NCBI RefSeq assembly: GCF_963678635.1
Contig: NC_087068.1
Span: 41,875,649-41,939,648, forward strand
Reading direction: 5' to 3'
Source: Symsagittifera roscoffensis
Lineage: Eukaryota; Xenacoelomorpha; Acoela; Convolutidae
DNA: 64,000 bases
The notes beneath the pieces are model-generated. The model saw only the letters and a list, made by a program, of their open reading frames with translations, was not told the DNA's origin and searched no databases. Positions 50,898 through 63,100 of the stretch are shown here, in pieces (within the stretch, counting starts at the first letter, position 1; each line of letters opens with the position of its first letter). Position numbers and translations under genes: made by a program.

Positions 50898-51270
50898 GAT
50901 GAATTCGAAGAAGAAAAAAAGATTAGATAAAAAAAGACAGATACGAAAAAAAAAGTATAGATAAAAAGATAGAGAAAGATAGATTAGTTTGAAAAAAGAT
51001 AGATGAAAAACAGTTTGATAACTAGATTGAGAAGAAAGGAAAAAAAGATGAAAAGAAAGATAAAAAAATAGATAAGAGATAGATGAAAAGATAGATTGGA
51101 TGAAAGAGGTAGATAAAAAAGATCGTTATAAGATAGATGAAAAGATTGATAGAAAAGATGGATAAAGAAGATAGGTAAAGTAGATAGATAAAACGATTGA
51201 TTAAATAGTAAAAGGTAGATGAAAAAGATAGATGGAAAGAAAGAAAAAAGATGAATAGAAAAGACAGATA
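50898..51270. repeat. AGATA/AGATGAAA-rich simple-sequence tract
   Basis: Purine-only repeat of agatagat, agatgaaa and aaaga units continuing the right arm of the palindrome. The long minus-strand frame (51,022-51,282), rich in Leu/Phe/Ser/Tyr, is a by-product. Confidence 0.85.
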
Positions 51271-51979
51271 AAATAATCTCAAGGCATCAAACAGATCAAA
51301 GAGTTTTTTACAGTTTTTATAATTTTTTTATAATTTGATCATTGTAATTTAAATTGAGTTTCTATTTGAATATTTTTTTTTCGTAAATTTAGGATGTTTT
51401 GTGTTTTTAAAATAGCAGTCGGAAATCGCTTTTAAAAAACTGCTGTTTTTGTTAATTTTTTTCCTAAACATATTTTAGGGACGTGAAGTCTGTTTTATGA
51501 GTTTTACCTTGACATACATGTGTTATATTTGACAGCTGTATACGGTTTGTTTTAAATCTTCAGTGTTAACGGTAAAGTTTACGTTTGTGTCATTTTTTTT
51601 CTGTTTTAACAGTCTGTCATGCTAATGTCTGTTTCAGCCGAGGCTTCCAGGACTCTATGAGAGTCATCCATGACTCTTGGAGACCTGGATTCCTACTCCG
51701 AAGATCCTGGGGAGAGGCCAGAGATTTCTCTGCTCATCGAAGACCCGGTCACATGAAGGACTGTTATATTTGTGTAACAAGTAGTAGATAAACCTTTCCC
51801 TGACTTGAAATTGACCCTTAAACTGTGAATCGAGTCTGAAGAAAAATTAAAGTGAATTATATTAAGTTGTTTTCTAATAAAATATTTTTCCGTGAATTTT
51901 AGATTTCTTTTTTTTTTCTTTCTCATTTTGCTATTCTAATCAACTTCCATCCTTACTTCCAAGCTAAACTAAGCTTATT
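51271..51979. other. AT-rich spacer, nothing recognised
   Basis: A short segment at 51,640-51,720 with imperfect palindromes (gactctatgagagtc) stands out in composition but is not a tRNA or known RNA. Confidence 0.4.
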
Positions 51980-52850
51980 ATGGCTGACTCCCCAATATCC
52001 CATTTCCAGCTTGTTTTTAATGACCTTTTCGTGAACCGACCCCGAACAAAATGCTACAGCATTCTGGAGTTCCATTGAAAAAAAATTACTTTCAATAGGT
52101 CAGAGACCTACTGATGCCGACGCACGACGTAGCTATGATAATAGGCAACAATCACTATTTGGATCATCAATAATTGATAGAGCCCTTAAGTGGTTCAATG
52201 ATAAAAAAAAACCAGATACATCAACACAGACACAACTCGAAAATCTAATTCGGAATAGATTCACTGACGGTCGAGATCAAGTCAAACACAAACTTGAATT
52301 GATGTTGAAAACGCCGTCCGCCAAGATGGCGAAATGATAAAAAATTACTTCCACAGAATTAAAGCTTCTGTAGATAGAGGATGGCAGACAGTAACAATAC
52401 AACCGTTCACAATGATGCTGTAGCTCAAACCATTGAACGAAATATACAAAACAGACTAAGAAATTAAAAAAAGATATTGATTTCTCAATCAAGGGGTTGA
52501 GACCTCTGGCTCTTCAACCAAAAAAGCTCATGAAAACATGATGGAGCATCCGACTTTAGGTTGCGATCACTTTACCTATCATGTAATTACTAAGGATCTA
52601 ACACTTATTGTTGCTACTGATCAAGAACGGATAAAATGACTTCAATAGAAACCCAAATTAAAGAACTAACCAAATTGATCAAAAATCAAGAAGATAGTTC
52701 AATTAATGATCAGAAATCATTTCAAATTCTTGCTGATATCAAGGGAAGACGAGGAGACCTAATAGTACTCGATTTTGTGAATACAGCAGAAGGAATTAAC
52801 ACTATCACTAGATGTTCAAAGAAATAAGTTCAGGATGAAGTAAATAAGTT
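51980..52850 (+). pseudogene. Retrotransposon gag remnant
   Basis: Plausible start ATG 51,980 (MADSPISHFQLVFND). After frame changes it reads FWSSIEKKLLSIG, IDRALKWFND and TQLENLIRNRFTDG, then NAVRQDGEMIKNYFHRIKA. This is the pattern of the retrotransposon gag helical domain (W-F near the middle, then L-x-x-x-F-x-x-R). A C-terminal part (52,636-52,827) has a Lys/Glu helix. No zinc knuckle or pol follows. Heavily decayed. Confidence 0.6.
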
Positions 52851-54269
52851 GCAAAGGAACTGACAACTAAAATTGAGCGAAGATTTCATTCGAAACTGAC
52901 TTTTAAAAATAAGAACGAATCTAACTAGAATGCTCAAAACCAAAACAGTCGGTATCGGGATAACTAAAACAAAAGCAACAATTCGAGTCAAGTTAGAATG
53001 TAGAAAGGACCTTTAATTCCTAGCAAGCGTTTTGTCCGACGTACATAAGTATTGCTAGTGTAATCATACCCAGCAACTGATATAACCCAAGATGGGTTTC
53101 AGATGTTTAAATTATGGATGCTTCAAATCTTTGGATATAAGCTGTTAAATTGATAAAGACATGAGAATTCGAGAGGGCTCATCATGGTTTAGTAGTTTGA
53201 GTTTAATTTAGAAAAACTGAAAAGCAGCTCGGACTGAGAAACTCACACCACAAAAAAACTTAAATTGTGACCACCTTGGTTCTGAACATGAAACACCCGT
53301 TTTTCATGGAAATTCTCCGATTGCTTTCGTTTCTTCCCTTGAACTTCAAAAAGACATTTGACTTCCGTTCAAATAAATAAATGACGCCCAAAAAGATTAC
53401 CGTGGACGGGTCGTATCTTTTGCTTTCGAAATAGAAAAAGGGTATGAACACATAATTATTTAACATATTTTATAGTTCTGTGTTTGTCTAAGTATTTAAG
53501 TAATCGAGGAATTTTAAGAACCTCGTTTCAACGTTTCTGTTTTTTTTAAACCTAGATTTGATGTTTATACTATTGATTTGAGTCAAACAAAAAATTTAAG
53601 AAAACATTCTGTTCAAAATAAAAATGAACAAATTCATTTTTTTTAGAACAAACAACTCTTCGGCAACGTCTAACGCCAGGAACACCCTTTGAACAAAAAT
53701 TTGAGGACTCTTGAAGTCTAAACTTTTGCTTCTTCGGTTTTAGACATCATTTTTACTAGTTTACCTTCAGATTTTTAGTTATTACCTCATTCAACCGCCC
53801 CTTATCAAAAAAAATTTAATTCTGAAATGATATAATTTTTGAACAGGAAATGAAATTAATCAATTTTAAATTGCATCTTTTTTAATTAGACCACGGTGGT
53901 CGGAAACTTCTGTGCCAAGGACAAGCGCTCCATCTTAAAACTCCGGATAACATACTACAGATGACTCAAGAGATCACCAGTAATTAGTCGGAGAGCTAAA
54001 CAGCTCGTTTGCAGATCATTTTTTTTACGAAGGACGTTGACGCGCGCGCCCTATTGAAAGATATAAAAAGCGGATTCTCCTCAAAGTGTGTCCAGAATTA
54101 AAATTGGGTTATTCTCTAATGTGAACCATGTATTATGAAAGATTCCTAGCACGATTAAGTGACAGAAACATGCCCATTATAAATAGACTAATTATCACTA
54201 TGATAAAACTGAATGTCAAAGGAAATCAGCTCGAAATTACATTTCATTCAATAAAGTAAAACCTCCCAC
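52851..54269. other. Downstream of TBC1D16; nothing recognised
   Basis: AT-rich, probably including the 3' untranslated region of the gene, which would run leftward from 54,270. No minus-strand aataaa at a sensible distance was identified with confidence. Confidence 0.4.
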
Positions 54270-55770
54270 TTAATTCACCTTAAAATAATTCTTAACAGAA
54301 GTAATCTTCTGTTTATCGAAGGGACAAGTGCTGAAATTGCTACTATGATTGTTTCTATGCACACAAATTACATTGATAGGCAAAGAGGTAGTATACAAAT
54401 CTGCACTTTGGTACATAGTTTGCAGCACACATGGTATTGTAGTTAGAGTTTTGAACTGATAAACCAAGCCTCTTGCTACCTTTAGAACCAGATCAACACT
54501 CATATGCATTGCTAGAGTATTAAAATGAAGCAGAACGTCGTCGGCTGACAGGTTCTTCTGATACACATCGTCGCCGTATATTTTAATAATAGCCACACAA
54601 ACGAATAAGTGAAAGTAGTCTGTTTCGTATCGGGACCAGCAACATTCCCAGATCCTCAGAGCATCCTGCTCATAGAACTCTCTTTTGAAACACAGTAAGA
54701 TCCATCTATGACAGAACAACAGCTCCAAAGAGTCGTCCCCCATAAAGTCCAAGTGTTGATAGAAATCCTGACAGAAAATCTTGATGAGTTCTCTTACCAA
54801 CATCAACTGCAACTCCATGTCATCATCTGTAGGACTTGATATGAATATCGTAGCGTGCATCAGACCGACAAAACACCAAAACGCATCCGATTCGTTCCTC
54901 AATTCCACTAACAACGGCCCGAGAAGATCAGACATCCCTTGCATGTAGCCCACAATAGGGTTATAAACTGCGTAATTCAGTAGTATGCTTCTCATAAGTT
55001 GAAGATTTGGGTTCGATTCCCCTTTGAAGAAAGGGTTGTTTCTGTCCGTTCTAACCACATCTTTATCCACGATCGTCTGAATTGTACGCCAGAAAACCTC
55101 CATATCAGCTTCACTCATAGATCCTCTTCGTTTCTGTATTTCATGATACTGTTTTGCTTTCACGCGACAAATTTCAGCTCGTTCTGCAGTCGTGAGTTGA
55201 AATGAGAGATAATGCAGAAGAAAAGGCCACACCTCCCGACGGATAGACTGGTCGACCCCTCCAAAAAAGACATGCTTTCGGAGTTCCTTGTCGTTTTCGA
55301 TCACGCCGTTCTCGCTTATATACTGCAACCACATTTCCCGAGTAAGTTTTGCATACTTTCCCTCCTCTTTATGACAATCGGAGTAAGGCAGAGTTAAACT
55401 TGAGACACTAAACTCAAAACAAAGCCCTGTGTCTTCCCTGTACTGCGACTTTTCCGAGCAGTTTTGATACGACTTCAAAATGGACGACAACCTGTCAAGT
55501 CCTCCGTTGTGAAAATGGAATATTTTATACTGTGACTCACAACTTGCGATCACCAATTGACCACTCGTCTCTCGCTCGTCTGAGAAAAACATGCGAATAG
55601 ATCTCATCTGGTTCAAATCTGCGGACATAACTCCCACTAGGTTCTCTCTCGTTGACCTCTCTTCCGCCAATCCTGCGCTGAAAGTCACCTTGTCTTCACT
55701 GCTGTAAGTGAACTGCTGTGAGTTGGAACTAGGAGAGCTAGTCGAAGAGCTCACGGCAAAGCTAGTGTTG
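54270..55770 (-). CDS. TBC1D16: TBC1D16, last coding exon (Rab GTPase-activating protein)
   Basis: One 1501-bp exon encoding the C-terminal 500 residues or so. The acceptor tattttttcag|CAACAC at 55,770 marks its 5' border. The 22 codons before it (ending VFYFF) are intron, although they are in frame. The region SIRMFFSDER, SGQLVIASCESQYKIFHFH and GGLDRLS matches the block before the TBC domain in vertebrate TBC1D16. The TBC domain has FFGGVDQSIRREVWPFLL, the catalytic arginine in VDKDVVR (codon 55,050-55,052) and the glutamine finger in GYMQGMSDL (codon 54,939-54,941). Both are needed for Rab-GTP hydrolysis, so this is probably active. The protein stops at TAA 54,270-54,272 with a divergent tail. 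Upstream coding exons are not visible to the right in this window. Confidence 0.93.
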
Positions 55771-55929
55771 CTGAAAAAATAAAATACAAATAAGTTCATG
55801 ACGAACTCTCCAAGATGCCTGATATTTTTTGACATCAAAAACTAGCATAAAAGTTGACTACTGACCAGTGATTAACACAAACCTGACAAAAACATTTGTC
55901 TCCCTGGCAAAATGAGCAGAAAATGAACC

Positions 55930-56377
55930 ACTGCCAACACAGCAAAAGAAATTGGTTCATGTACAAGATCCAAACACGGTTACAATTGAAAGACGAAAAA
56001 AAAAACCATTTGCTTTTCTGAATTTATTTGTTCAGTTTCGTCCACTCTTCACGCTCATTTTCTGCTCAAAAACGAACCGGTTTTTCTTGCCAATGGATTT
56101 TTTGAATTTGACGGCGCCAGCTAAGCTGAGAAGAACCAATAAAGTGACTCTCCACTGCCAACACAGCAAAAGAAATTGGTTCATGTACAAGATCCAAACA
56201 CGGTTACAATTGAAAGACGAAAAAAAAACCATTTGCTTTTCTGAATTTATTTGTTCAGTTTCGTCCACTCTTCACGCTCATTTTCTGCTCAAAAACGAAC
56301 CGGTTTTTCTTGCCAATGGATTTTTTGAATTTGACGGCGCCAGATAAGCTGAGAAGAACCAATAAAGTGACTCTCCA
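55930..56377. repeat. 224-bp tandem duplication upstream of the TBC1D16 exon
   Basis: Two copies (55,930-56,153 and 56,154-56,377) starting actgccaacacagcaaaag and ending aaagtgactctcc. They differ by a few bases (A run of 10 versus 9; agcta versus agata). It lies 160 bp 5' of the TBC1D16 exon, in its intron. The plus-strand frame 55,952-56,347 simply reads the repeat. Confidence 0.93.
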
Positions 56378-57229
56378 CTAAAAATCAGGTACCACAAGGA
56401 AAAGCGCGGCCGAATTATATACAGTGCCCTTCCATTTTTCGAGCTGCAACTGAAAATTTCTTTTGAAAAATTATTGCAGTGTCAAGATAAATCAGTTCAC
56501 TTCTATGAACCAAGGCAGAAATTTCTACATTCTCAATGATTATCGCAAGATATTAAATTATAAGCAAGACAAACATTTGAAACACACTTCAACAGTGAGT
56601 ATGATTTTATGACTTTAAATCAAAACTTCTATACAATCAGGAGGAGCTCTAACAAAAAGCTCAAGGCGAAAACGCATGCAGAGCGCAAAGTACTGATGAA
56701 AGTGTGTAAACCTAGTCAAACAAACTTTGAAAATATTATATAAAAAATGCTGAAAAAAATACCCGATTTTTTTTCGAAAAGTTACTTTCATTTCTCCCAA
56801 ACTCCAGAAAATCATTTTTTTTCGAGCAAGAACGGCTGGAAAATCAATTTCAGCACTGACTTAGACAGTAGGCGTACACAACAATACAGCGACATAACAA
56901 TATTATAGTAAATCAAAACTATGTTACCTTAGATTTTTTATTCCGAAAAAAAAAAACAATTTTTCTTCAAAATGATGAAAATACTGAGCGTCGTTTCTAT
57001 AGGACAAAAGTATGGCCTCGAGATAAACCTAACTCAGCAATACATATGATGATAAGAAAAGTCAATCAATCAGGTATCGAATATAAAACTATTTTTTTTC
57101 TTCAATTAATTTTTTAATGAGATCATGAAGGTGGTTTTTCTTTATGAATATAACAGCAACAGATGTTATTATTGAAAGCTTTAATAATAATACAAAAAAG
57201 GCGCCCATAATATCAGAGATCATAAGAAC
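56378..57229. other. AT-rich spacer, nothing recognised
   Basis: No supported gene. The likely intron of TBC1D16 or intergenic DNA. Confidence 0.4.
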
Positions 57230-57734
57230 ATAATCAACCAACCTTCAGTAAAAACGGATCTAAGGAGTAGTCGCTTCTGCAGGAAAAACTCGCGCAACCA
57301 CTTCTTTCGATTGAAATTTTCATCTGATTTGATAGGGTAGTTTTTAAGAAAATTCAAAAAGCAAGTCGTGGCCGGTAAAGCAGAAGATTCCCATAATTTT
57401 TGCTTCCGATTGAACACTTACCCCGAGAAATGGCACGGTAATTTTCGAGTATAGTCAAAAAAACTCCCAAAACGGTTAAAGTTTCAAAACTTTAACTTGT
57501 TTGATTAGAAACTAGGCGTAGCAAACCATAAAACAAGCTTCCATCAACCTGGTTTGTCGATTAAACCTATATCAGATTTGGCACGATAGTTATCGAGAAA
57601 TGTCCAAAAACTGTAATCAAATCATATAGTTGACATTTCCAAGAATCATAGCATTTAGTTTAAAAAAATACTGGGCCTAGAAAAGTCCAAAAGCTGTCAT
57701 CAAACCATAAAGTTGACATTTCCAAGAATCATAG
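57230..57734. repeat. Satellite monomers, distant block, interrupted by the LTR element
   Basis: Three to four divergent monomers with ggcgtagc, gatttggcacgatagttatcgaga and tgacatttccaagaatcatag. The last breaks off after aatcatag (57,734), where a sister copy at 57,650 continues cattt. The Gypsy element begins directly afterwards. Confidence 0.8.
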
Positions 57735-57736
57735 GT

Positions 57737-58175
57737 TGTGACATCATCCCTTCATGATGTCATTCATTCTAATTAACCATCTGAACCGAATAGATTACAT
57801 AATTCACCTTGATGTTAAAATAGAGCTGCATCATATATTTATTTAACTATGTAAACATTGATGGTAATTAATACCAATCATTGGAGATTTATACCGAGCT
57901 ACGAATCAATTGAATAGAGATCAACTTAATAAACTATTCCAATCATGCCCTTACTTGCGCCGATCGACTTGCGAAATATCAGAAGCTAGGAATCGGAACC
58001 AGCATCCTTTAAAGCAAGATAGGTCGTTACCGCTCGAGACATATCTAAATAATGAATCCAATCTAAATACAATTGATAGCCAGTAGTGCTAAATAACATT
58101 ACCAATTGAACAGCTCGCATAACAGTAGACGACAGTATACCCGTATTATCCATCCGCCAGATACGGAATATTATA
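57737..58175 (+). repeat. Candidate 5' LTR
   Basis: Starts TGTGACATCAT, with the inverted pair TGACATCAT and ATGATGTCA at 57,739-57,763. It ends just before the primer binding site (ttata at 58,175). Length about 440 bp. The LTR should be repeated after pol, beyond the window, so it is unconfirmed. The end TA rather than CA lowers confidence. Confidence 0.5.
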
Positions 58176-58193
58176 TGGTGACTTTCGCGGGAA
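58176..58193 (+). promoter_or_regulatory. Candidate primer binding site
   Basis: tggtgactttcgcggg begins with TGG, the complement of a tRNA 3' CCA, as required to prime minus-strand synthesis. The matching tRNA was not determined. Confidence 0.45.
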
Positions 58194-58817
58194 TTTCAAC
58201 TTCTGGATTCAAAACAGTCATCGGCGATTCCAAACATCATAATTTGAGCAGAAAGTGACAACACTACTTTGCTGAAGCAGAACAAAAAAAAAAAAACATC
58301 TTGATCAGCACAGCAATGCTCAGATGTTGGCAGCAGAGCAAAACTCAGTGAACAACTGACAGACAGGGAGAAAAAAGAAGACAACCACAACTTTTCAACA
58401 TCTCCTGAGCTGACAACTTTTTCCAATCTACAAGCAGACATGTGGATTGTGACCTACAGCTTCTCTACTTCTGTCAGATGGTATGTCAAGTGAGCTACTG
58501 AAGAGGCAGAAAAGTAAGTAGATGAAAGGTTTCCAACGTCAAAACAGTTAGTTAAAAACAAACTCAAAACTCACTTGCAGTAAATTGATATTGTAACTAA
58601 TAAGTTCCCCAACCAAAAAAAGCGAAGTAACGGAAATATTAGCAAACCCTGATGGAAAGAATAACCAAAATCAGAATAGCAATAGATGCATAAAGGTTCA
58701 ATAATCCAAAATAAGGAAAGTCTAGCAAAATTTTCTTGTGCCCCCCTTAAATCGACTAAGTGCTGTGCTCAATCATTAACTGTATCACAAATCTGATAAT
58801 CATTCAACTGTAATAAG

Positions 58818-60113
58818 ATGGCACACGCGCAAATTTCGGTCGCACCATACGGTGGAACGGACAAAGAAGACTTCCAGCAATTCGAGCAATTGTTCCGAGG
58901 ATACATCGGAGTTGCGGGAATCGCTCCTGGTCAGCAAGCGAACTTCTTGCAACTACACCTACGAGAAGCGGCACTACGATTCTACCAAACGCTGCCAGCA
59001 GCAATTCCAGCGAACGTAGAGAATAGTCTTGGCGCCCTAAGGGATCATTTCTGCAATCCCCAGCTTCAAGAAATCCATGTACTGAAATTAGAACAGCTAC
59101 GCTACGATCCTAAAATCGATTCACCCGAGAACTTCTTGGTGAACTTGACAAATAAAGCGCAACGAGCGTACCCAACCCCAGATTTGCCAGCTGTCGACCC
59201 AATCGATGTTGCATTAAACGGAGCACCATTAGTAGCAGACACAGCGCGATTTCACCGAGAAACTGCACAACGACAAGAAAGAATAGATGCAGTAAATGAC
59301 AATCGCAATGAACAAATTAAACGATTGTTCATAAAAGGAATGCCAAACTGGCTGCGATCAAAATTGATGGAGCAACCACAAGCAACTACTGTCCAAGAAT
59401 TGTGTAATTTGACGAAGAAGCAGATCATGATCCGAGAAGTTTGCCGAAACGAAGACTACCCGGAAGACGGATTTAATGAAGTAAACGACAGAGTCTCAGA
59501 AAATTTGATCAGTGCTCTCACAAAATTGTCCCCAAATCAGGAACAAATTGAGAAGCAGATCAACGAAATGAGATCACAAATAACTGAGCAGTCAAAGAAA
59601 CAATTGAATCCGCCTTCTCATCAAAACAAGAACAACGCAAACCAAAACAGTCAGTGCAGTGGTAACCAAAACCAAAATAATTGGCCTGGACAGCAGCAAA
59701 GTGGCAGGAAAGGAAAAAACAGATCTAACTGGCAAAATCATTTTGGATTTAACAATAATCAGACTAATTTCCAAAATATGGGACCAATTGCACCTCAGCA
59801 ATATCCACCATGGTATCAATACCAACAGTACCCAAATATGCAGCAAAATCAGTCGATGGTGCAGATTCAACCAGCACAGGTACAGCAAAACGCGAACTAC
59901 CTGCAACCACAACAACATCAATTCAATGGAACTCAGACAGCGCAAGCTGACATTCAACTTCCATCTGGATCTTTCGAACCAATGGTTCGAGCATCAGCCA
60001 AATTCTGTGACATTTGTGGTAAATTCAACCATACGGCAAGCCAATGCTGGTGGAGACAAAAACCACAAGGACACGGTCAATCATTTCCGTTTCAGAATCA
60101 GCCAAAAAACTAA
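58818..60113 (+). CDS. gag: Gag polyprotein of the Gypsy element
   Basis: 431 residues from the first ATG in frame (58,818) to TAA at 60,111-60,113. The N-terminal half is the capsid-like helical domain (QQFEQLFRGYI, NFLQLHLREAALRFYQ, FIKGMPNWLRSKL). Residues about 270-390 are Gln/Asn-rich, and a zinc knuckle C-x2-C-x4-H-x4-C occupies residues 397-410 (CDICGKFNHTASQC). The protein packages the element's RNA. The last codons AAA AAC overlap a frameshift site, so a fraction of ribosomes should continue into pol. The frame is intact, unlike the other retroelements here. Confidence 0.95.
   Translation: MAHAQISVAPYGGTDKEDFQQFEQLFRGYIGVAGIAPGQQANFLQLHLREAALRFYQTLPAAIPANVENSLGALRDHFCNPQLQEIHVLKLEQLRYDPKIDSPENFLVNLTNKAQRAYPTPDLPAVDPIDVALNGAPLVADTARFHRETAQRQERIDAVNDNRNEQIKRLFIKGMPNWLRSKLMEQPQATTVQELCNLTKKQIMIREVCRNEDYPEDGFNEVNDRVSENLISALTKLSPNQEQIEKQINEMRSQITEQSKKQLNPPSHQNKNNANQNSQCSGNQNQNNWPGQQQSGRKGKNRSNWQNHFGFNNNQTNFQNMGPIAPQQYPPWYQYQQYPNMQQNQSMVQIQPAQVQQNANYLQPQQHQFNGTQTAQADIQLPSGSFEPMVRASAKFCDICGKFNHTASQCWWRQKPQGHGQSFPFQNQPKN
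60104..60110 (+). promoter_or_regulatory. -1 ribosomal frameshift site A_AAA_AAC
   Basis: The heptamer AAAAAAC is in the X_XXY_YYZ phase relative to gag (cc A AAA AAC TAA), immediately before the gag stop. A -1 slip changes the reading to aaa aaa cta atc, which enters the pol frame. A stop at 60,020-60,022 in the pol frame upstream rules out pol simply starting as a long independent ORF 5' of gag's end, although ATG 60,044 could reinitiate. No clear pseudoknot was worked out downstream. Confidence 0.85.
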
Positions 60114-63100
60114 TCAAGCCACCGAGTCAGTCCCCCAAATCATTTCAATCATCTAAATCATCAAAACCGTCAATTCCACCTGATGAGATAATCAACCTTT
60201 ACGCAGTAATTCCTGCTGAAGGAACAGTTTTGACGTACACAAAATTACGATTCTCATCGGGATTACAAAGAAGAGCCCTGGTTGATACAGGAGCCTGCGC
60301 AAATGTCATCTCAAAACAGACATTTGACGACTTAAAAGATGAAAAATCTTTATACCGCCCTCTTAAAATAAGTGAATCAAAACTTAAGAGAGTAAGAATG
60401 GCAGGAGGACAACTCGTGCCAATTGAAACAGAAGTAACACTGGAATTTAAATTGGCAGACATGACATTTGTAGAATCTTTTCTCGTTCTACATGCAGCCA
60501 ACTCAATAATTCTAGGAAACCCTTTCTACAAAAAACACCACATTCATATCTGTGCCAAGTATAATTTACTTCATTTCCCAGATTTGACTCTGCAAATCAA
60601 CGAAATAAAACCTCCAAACGAGCCTAGAAGAATTAATCGAGTGAAAAAATTCCCGTTAATTCTAACAAAACGTCAAACAATAGCTCCGCATCAAACCATT
60701 CTGGTGGAATGTCATTTAAAGGACGCATGCCGGGACATGGCAAAAACAACCGGAATCGTAATGCCATCGAAAGAATTTGAAGAAAATTGCGAAATTGCAT
60801 TCACTTCCTCAATTAGTGAAGTTCTGACAAATAACCTGCTATACATCACAGCCTTTAACATCACTGATCATCATGTTACATTGCCTTTCAAAACCGAAAT
60901 TGGAAAATTTTCAATTCTGACTCTAACTGAAGCAGAAAATCTAATACCAATTGATGCAGAAATGCTTGCTTTTGCAAAAATGAATAATCCAGACGATATT
61001 GAAATGGGCATTAACGAGCTAATTCAGCAACATTGTGATAATCAGCAGTCTCAACAGCAACGTCAACCTGAGTATGAAAAATTTTGGTTTCCTACTCCTG
61101 AAACATGTCAAAACCCTGTATTACTTCCACAAATCCAACGTGACATTTACGACCAAATTCTTCATTTTCAAGGTCTTGAAAAAATTGAACCAAAAATGAA
61201 CTTTCAAGATCGATTGACATTTATCAAGAATTTTAAGTGGGAGAACTCGGTATTGACACATGACCAAAGGTCAAAAGTAGAAGATTTGCTTGTTGAATTT
61301 TCGGACATCTTCGCCAAACATAGATTTGATGTTGGCTACAATTCCGACCTCAAAATCAAACTGAAACCGGAACACACACGACCTTTGTACACACAAGGCC
61401 CACCTACGCCGATACATTTGCGACAAGAATTGACAGTGGAACTTGCCCTAATGCACTATTATGGACTTATAACAACATTGTCACATTCAAAATATAGCAG
61501 TCCATTGTTTGCACATCGAAAACCATCTGGTAAATTGCGGATGTTGATTGACCTCAGAAGAATAAATCATTCACTGAAGAATGACTATATCAACAGCAAC
61601 TTTCCGATCTCAAACATGACAGATGCATCAAACCACTTCGCAGGAAAGAGCTTGTTTACCAAACTTGATTGTTCGCAAGCATACCACTGTGTGCAAATGG
61701 CAGATGACCTTTCAGTTCAACTTTTGGCATTTAATTTCGGTTCACGAACTTATGCATACAAATGCCTAGCTCAAGGTCTAAGCAAATCAGTCACGGGCTT
61801 TAGTTCATTCATACGGCACTATCTTGACCCATGCTTAGCAGCCGACTTATGTACACAGTTCATGGATGACATAGGAAGTGCAGTGAATAATTTTGATGAA
61901 CTAATACCGACCCTCTCAAAAATTTTCGAATGTGTAAGGAAATCGGGATTAAAATTATCACCGAACAAATGTGAAATAGGAACACAACGAATGAAATTCC
62001 TTGGTAATATAATTACACCAGCAGGAATATCACCTGAACAAGAGAAAATTTCGACGTTCCTTAAGAAAATTAAAATGCCGCAAACTGTAAAACAAGTTAA
62101 AAGACTAATCGGATTTGTTCAATTCTTCCGGAATTATATGCCAAGCTTAGGTGAAAAACTGATACCTTTCTATCGCCTACTCAGAAAAGATATAGCATTT
62201 CAAACAAATGAAGAGCATCAGAAAAGTCTCGAAGTGCTAAAACATGATCTAATTCAGGCAACGGACATAACGCTCCGCTTACCAAAACCAGGATTACAAT
62301 ATGTAATACTATGTGATGCGAGCTATCATGGAACAGGTTTCGTGCTAATGGTTGAAGACTATGTGAAAACTGACAACAAAGGTGAAATGAAAACGTATGC
62401 ACCAGTGTCATTTGGTTCAAGACTCTTCAACACAGCACAACTGAAGTTCTCCATCTACTATAAAGAGTTCTTAGCACTATATTTTGCCCTCGATCATTTT
62501 TCTCATTTCATCTGGGGATCATCAAAACCAGTGATAATACTGACTGACAATCGAAGCTTAACACAATTTTTCCAAGCGAAGACTATTCCACCCTCGGTTT
62601 GGAATTTCTTGGACCGCGTCATGTCATTCAACATCATTATCGCTCATATACCTGGAAAAGCAAACTATGCAGCAGATTTTTTGTCACGAATGCAAACTGA
62701 CCCATCAGCTTCATTGTCACTGAAATTGACGGACAAAATACCAGTGCGTGAGATACAAATCGACACGACAGCGAAACTACCGGATGCATCTCTCAACCTG
62801 ATCCACTCAATGGATGATGCATTTCCTGAAAAGAAGAAGATCGACGACAACCTCAGAGCACAACTGCTTGAACTCGGACTGTATGAAAACGTCATGAGAG
62901 AGCTAAGCTCACAGGAAGCTAGTGCAACCATTCAACCACAAAACTTTGTCCGAATAACGAGACCAATCATCGCAGCAGTACAACACCCTGATCCTGCTGA
63001 CGTTTTCAGTGACCTGAATATGAGTCACGAAGTACTCGACTTGAAAAATGAACAAGACAAAGATAATGATATAGTAGAAGTTAAGGATTGGAAACGAAAC

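Noticed and set aside
51022-51282. Long minus-strand frame rich in Leu, Phe, Ser, Tyr and Ile
   Set aside because: It is the translation of an agata/agatgaaa simple repeat and has no natural composition.
59592-60156. Long ORFs overlapping gag on both strands (for example 59,659-60,156 plus)
   Set aside because: They run across the Gln/Asn-rich gag region in shifted frames and have skewed composition; gag itself is supported by its zinc knuckle and length.
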